64,000 nt of DNA, taken from contig NW_025064883.1 of the NCBI RefSeq assembly GCF_019112545.1, positions 632,100 through 696,099 of the forward strand, written 5' to 3'. Made by a program: the position numbers and the translations under genes. This document shows, in pieces, positions 59,811-64,000 of this stretch. This DNA comes from Guyanagaster necrorhizus (taxonomy: Eukaryota; Basidiomycota; Agaricomycetes; Agaricales; Physalacriaceae). Under the pieces are notes generated by a model. The model ran no database searches. It saw only the letters and a list, made by a program, of their open reading frames with translations, and was not told where the DNA came from. The stretch's first letter is position 1, and the number at the start of each line of letters is the position of its first letter.

Positions 59811-61016
59811 TCAAAGGGATAAATATCTACATAGGAATCGCGTTGCATAGTCTGTCGCAAGGAAGAGACGGTTGATGATGTACACAATCACACCAATGGT
59901 AAGGCGCCAAAAGAAGGACCGGACAGTGATACCGAAATTGAGCAGAGGACGGAAGAAAAGGAAGTCAAGTAGATTGAACGGAGGAGGAAAGTAGCACCGA
60001 GTCGAGTAGGTGATCGCGATTCGATAAAAGGACAACCTGGCTTCGCGACAGACAGCTGGGCCGTACCGTTTCCATTTGTCGTTGGCAAAGTGAACGGGAC
60101 TTGGAGCGAGAATAAGGGCTAAAAAGACGACGACAATGATAGCAAAGAAGAGAAAGAGGAGAAAGGAGCGCGTCTCAATCGGGATGGCGGCGGCGAGAAA
60201 GACGTTGTTGAGTGAGGCGGAGAGAAGGAAACAGGTGAGCAGGAGGGCGGGGAGGAACAGGGCGACAATCGGGAACACGGTCTCTGCGACTCTCCTCCTG
60301 AGGGCGATGATGAGCGGGAGGGCGGGAAGGTAGTGGATCACACTAAAAGGAAGTTGAAAGGTGAGCACGAACGCAGCCACTAGCAGCAGCCCGAACGACG
60401 CGTCTTCCGGGAATGGCGGCGCTGACAACACAAACGCCAACAAAACAAGGATAGAGCCCGTCGACAGCGACAACAGCAATAACGCCCACTCGCGCCCGCC
60501 CATGTATGCGCCGGACACGTAGATCGTCGACCGGTCAGGCGGGTGCATCACGTAACTCAGCAACAGACCGTACGTCGCCAATCTCGCAGCCACGTCGAGT
60601 ATATGAACAGCACGGCCGTGCCTTGTCCAGACGCTGGCCATCGTCGCATAGAACAGCTCGTCGTCGAGGAGTGCATCCGGGGCAGCGTCCAACAGATCAA
60701 TGATCCGCATCCCGTCCATCTCTCCAAACAGCACAGACTCCACATCCTCGTCCTCCTCGCAGAATTCACTCCAAAGCGCCATGCAGTCTGACTCGGTCCT
60801 TTCTGCCAACTTCTCCCTTTTCTTCGCCTGCTGCATCATTTCCCAGGGCGTGCCACTGGCAATCTCCTTGACGTTCTTGCGGGCGTACAACAAGACGAGC
60901 AGCGAAAACTGGGTCTGCACTGCGCGGTCCGACGACACCCTTGGTATATTCTCCAGCGTCTCCGCCGTCGCCACAATCCCGGGGCGCCCATTTAGCAGCG
61001 ACGTAGTTTCGTCCAT
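59811..61016 (-). CDS. Polytopic membrane protein of unknown function
   Basis: The frame is a single exon of 401 residues from the ATG at 61016. The N-terminal 140 residues are soluble and acidic (CEEDEDVESVLFGEMDGMRI). After that come about seven hydrophobic segments, e.g. EWALLLLSLSTGSILVLLAF, SFGLLLVAAFVLTFQLPFS and SFLLFLFFAIIVVVFLALIL. No family is recognised with certainty. It starts 33 bp from the TVP23 start on the other strand, so the two may be co-expressed. Its Golgi or ER location is only guessed from the partner. Confidence 0.7.
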   Translation of the reverse strand: MDETTSLLNGRPGIVATAETLENIPRVSSDRAVQTQFSLLVLLYARKNVKEIASGTPWEMMQQAKKREKLAERTESDCMALWSEFCEEDEDVESVLFGEMDGMRIIDLLDAAPDALLDDELFYATMASVWTRHGRAVHILDVAARLATYGLLLSYVMHPPDRSTIYVSGAYMGGREWALLLLSLSTGSILVLLAFVLSAPPFPEDASFGLLLVAAFVLTFQLPFSVIHYLPALPLIIALRRRVAETVFPIVALFLPALLLTCFLLSASLNNVFLAAAIPIETRSFLLFLFFAIIVVVFLALILAPSPVHFANDKWKRYGPAVCREARLSFYRIAITYSTRCYFPPPFNLLDFLFFRPLLNFGITVRSFFWRLTIGVIVYIINRLFLATDYATRFLCRYLSL

Positions 61017-61049
61017 GATGGTCACGTGCCACGCCTGCCTCCTTCCACG
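61017..61049. promoter_or_regulatory. 33-bp divergent promoter with CACGTG
   Basis: Only 33 bp separate the start codons of the polytopic membrane protein (-) and TVP23 (+). It contains a perfect E-box, CACGTG, at 61023-61028, the target of bHLH factors. Both transcripts may start inside the opposite coding region, or transcription start sites may overlap. Confidence 0.55.
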
Positions 61050-61893
61050 ATGAGTCTGTCGACGCCTCTCCTCAACAACACCATCGAACCCGACGACATT
61101 CCCGATGGCCACATCTCATCCGCCCGCCGCCCGCCACTCACAAATGTTAATCCCGCCCTCGCCGCCAACGACAATGATGCCGAATCCGGTGCGCCGTCCC
61201 TGGCATCCACCAAACCAATACTCACCCATACTCAGGCATAGCAGGCATCTTCCGCCAATCAGCCCACCCCCTCGCCCTCTTCTTTCTCTTTCTCTTTCGC
61301 ATAGCAGCAATAACTGTATACATCCTCTGTGGCTTCTTTACCGACAACTATGTCTTATCCGTACGTCTCCTGTTTCTGTCATACCTAACAGCTAAACCTT
61401 CCCCCCAGACCGTCGTAGTCGTCGTCCTCCTCGCAATGGACTTTTGGAACTGCCGCAACGTGGCCGGCCGCACTCTTGTTGGTTTGCGCTTTTGGAACCA
61501 AGTTGACGACGATGGCGAGAGCTTCTGGGTCTTTGAGAGTCGCGATCCCTCTCACCCCGCCAACCCCATTGACTCCAAGATGTTCTGGATAGCTCTATAC
61601 ATCTTTCCCTGTCTCTGGGCTGCTCTTTTCATTGTATCCCTTCTCAAGCTCAGCATATCGTGCGTCTATTCCCTCTGCTACATCTCTCACATCTCACTCT
61701 TCTTAGATTCGTGCCCATCGTCGTCCTCGCTCTCATCTTCAACATCACCAACGCCATCGGCTTCACTTACGCAGACCGCGACGCCAAGCAGCGTTGGGCC
61801 AACAATCTCTCCTCATCATGGGACTTTGGCGGTATCACCGGCTCCCTACTCTCAGGCGCTGTCAAACAGTCTGTCGGGAGGATGTTCAAGTAG
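61050..61893 (+). CDS. TVP23: Golgi membrane protein Tvp23
   Basis: A small tetraspanning Golgi protein involved in vesicle traffic. Four exons (61050-61188, 61236-61360, 61409-61659, 61707-61893) give 702 nt, 233 residues. The 47-bp first intron uses a GTGCGC donor and is needed because an in-frame stop lies beyond it; splicing yields [20 protein letters not shown]. Family blocks are [40 protein letters not shown] and [20 protein letters not shown], then [19 protein letters not shown]. It is divergent from the polytopic membrane protein gene. Confidence 0.93.
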
Positions 61894-62178
61894 CATACAT
61901 TGCAACCACTTCTTTTTTATTCTTCCGTAGTGCTACAATATATAATATATAGAGGTCGAATAAAAAAAATGTATGTGCATCGAAAAAAAACAAGACTAAG
62001 CGACTGTCACTAGGCGTAAAATGAACGTAGATCAAACCCTGGTGATACATGAAATAAAAAACATGAAAAAAAGGGAAGAAAACAGTGTCAATGGATGTGT
62101 GCGCTGAAGAGTTCAAATGCAAGTGTAAATAAAAATTGACAGAATTTAAAAAATAGAGATGCATAGATCGCATAACGC
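61894..62178. other. Convergent intergenic region
   Basis: 285 bp, A-rich with several poly-A runs, between two convergent stops. Probably overlapping 3' UTRs. Confidence 0.5.
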
Positions 62179-64000
62179 CTACATCATACTGCTTTCCAAC
62201 CCGACATACCCTCTTGCGTCCACCTTGCTAAACGCCGTCGTCGGTGTAGGCGGCGCAGCAATCCCAATAAAACTTCTCGTCCGTCCATGCGACCGGAACG
62301 TTGACACACGAGGCGTGATCGCAGGCCACGGCACACCTTCACTCGTAAGCGTCATCGTCGCAGGCGTCCGTCCCATCGTCGGACTCGGCGGGAACACAAA
62401 CAGCGTCTGGCTCGGTGTAGCTGCGTGACTTGTCTGTGGCCGCGCCTGGTTCAAAACAGAATGTCGCAGATGAAGAGGCGGGGGGGCCGGTTTACGCGAC
62501 TCGGTGCGCATCCGCAGAGACAGTTTATGAGGGCGAGGCGAGGGCGACGATGAAGGTGAAGGGTGGTGCTTGGGCGGCTTTGGAGGAGAATTGTTGACCA
62601 GAACATTGGTCGGCGACGGCGGAACCGGCGGCAGGAGCGGCACTGGTCGCCGCTTAGCCTTCGGTGTCCCGTGCATATCAAACGTCGCCCGCGTTGCCGA
62701 CGGTGGCGGTACAAAACTAAAAGACGTTTTCCATATCGGGGCAGACGGAGGCGGTCGCGTCGAACTCCGTCTATAGTCTACATCGTCTGGCGAGTTGGTC
62801 GACGACGACGACGTGTCGCGCTCAAAGCTGCTTGTCTCGTCAAACCCACCACCGATACCCAGCAGACTGCGCTCCTCGTCTTCCTCTACCAACTCTTCGC
62901 TAAAGATACTGCTCGCTACTGATCCAGTGCGTTTGCGAGCACCATAGCGACTTCTCCATGCGGCGCCCATGCCAACACCAGAGGTCGACGATCCCATAGA
63001 GGACGTCGACGAGGCTGACGATTTCCGTGCGACAATGCGGTCTTCCATAGCCTTGTCAAGCGCCTTGGCCTCCCGCATGACAAACGTGTTTTCTTCATCC
63101 TCCGGTTCTGATGGTGTCTCATCAAGCAACCGTCTCTTCCTACCCCATTCCTCTTCCTCATCAACGATCGAGGAGCGTTCCGAATTGGAAGGAGAGCTGG
63201 TCAGTTTGCGTTCATAGTCCAATAGCTGGTATATTAACCTGCAAGTAACTGAATATGAGCTAAAACCAAGCAAGGGGGTGAATGAAACGAAACGCACGAC
63301 ATATTGGGGCCTATCCATTTGCTTTTCTGTTTTACGAAATCATATGCGGGCTGCATACCCTTGAGAGCCCATATGTCCGGTGGGACGTTGGAAGAGCGCT
63401 CGGCGGCCGCACGCATGACGAGGGCAATTACCATGGTAGCTGAGCGAGAAATACCACACTGGCAGTGGATGAGGACGCCATCACCTCGCTCGAGGGCAGC
63501 GTCGGTGAATGCCATTGCAGCTGGGAACCCAGAAGCCACAAGATCCTGCTGGCCATGAGACCACATGAGTTTGAGATAATGCATGGCAGGTCGTCCAGAG
63601 GCGTGGTGTGCGGGGTAGAATGTATCTGTGAGCTCTAGTTGAGAACCCTTGAGGTTGGGAGCCGAGGCAAACGAGCGAAGGGGCTTGGAGGTGTCGAAAG
63701 GTGAGGCGACTTCCTTGGCGACGTTGAGGACGGCCTTGATACCGCGATCTCTGAGCTGAGGCCAGTCACGGGCGTTGTCCTCAGAGCCTAGCCAGATGCC
63801 AGGCATGATTTGGAGGGGCCCATCGGCGTAAGGAACGTCGGGATCGTGTTCTTCGCTGCGCGCGAGGAGGGCGGCAGGCGTCGGGGCAGGGAGAGAGATG
63901 ACAGACGGACGTCGAGGGCGAGGCGGAAAGGCGGCGGTGGCGGCAGTAATGTTGTCGGAGGATGACTGGGCGTCGGGGAGAGTGAGGGAGAGCTTCTTCA
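62179..64000 (-). CDS. Dual-specificity protein phosphatase, 5' part missing at window edge
   Basis: The start is beyond position 64000, so this is a partial gene. The visible N-terminal part is a Pro/Ser-rich leader, then MPGIWLGSEDNARDWPQLRD, the opening of a DSP fold. The signature VLIHCQCGISRSATMVIALV holds the catalytic Cys and Arg (HC-x5-R). The conserved general-acid loop precedes it. After an intron near 63235-63300 the fold continues (LIYQLLDYERKL). A long Ser/Pro-rich C-terminus with an acidic EDEENTFV tract follows to 62179. The layout fits MAPK phosphatases such as Msg5 or Pmp1, but the substrate is inferred only. Confidence 0.85.

Overview
The window looks like nuclear DNA of a filamentous basidiomycete, most likely an Agaricomycete. 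The grounds are very intron-rich genes with introns of about 46-63 bp, basidiomycete-style gene content (a GH74 xyloglucanase with a fungal CBM1, an agaric-type RNI/F-box protein, IMP1, ELP4, MSH1, LYS1, TVP23) and tightly packed genes. The GH74-CBM1 gene suggests a plant-cell-wall-degrading lifestyle. No rRNA, tRNA, CRISPR array, transposase or virus-like gene was recognised.

Layout, left to right (+/- strand): near-perfect palindrome (32-80); 6-phosphogluconolactonase (+); branched-chain aminotransferase (-); single-pass membrane protein (-) head-to-head with a PXA-domain protein (+); an 18-exon aconitase (+); mitochondrial MutS MSH1 (-); Cdc11-type septin (+); MIT-domain protein (+); INO80 subunit Ies1-like paralog A (-); single-pass membrane glycoprotein (+); alpha/beta hydrolase with a huge disordered N-terminus (-); F-box/LRR-like protein (-); LPLAT acyltransferase (+); Ies1-like paralog B (+); unknown disordered protein (-); saccharopine dehydrogenase LYS1 (-) head-to-head with a TTC1-like TPR protein (+); IMP1 peptidase (-) head-to-head with ELP4 (+); LRR-RhoGEF (+); amino acid permease (-); unknown disordered protein (-); GH74-CBM1 xyloglucanase (+); RNI/LRR protein (-); putative secreted protein (-); polytopic membrane protein (-) head-to-head with TVP23 (+); dual-specificity phosphatase (-, cut by the right edge).

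The genes are mostly independent housekeeping genes. Loose functional links are lysine biosynthesis (Aco2-like aconitase candidate plus LYS1), mitochondrial maintenance and import (MSH1, IMP1) and membrane traffic or lipid work (PXA, MIT, TVP23, LPLAT).

The most striking signal is in gene structure. Several genes hold microexons of 7-13 nt that must be spliced in to keep the frame and to rebuild strongly conserved motifs: three in the aconitase, one in the amino acid permease and two in the GH74 gene. The aconitase also needs two GC-AG introns. With these included its model closes at 785 codons with the three Fe-S cysteines at the spacing known for the family. Other notable features are two diverged Ies1-like paralogs about 10 kb apart, a run of basic PRxRxKK repeats in MSH1, and a divergent gene pair whose start codons are 33 bp apart around a CACGTG palindrome.
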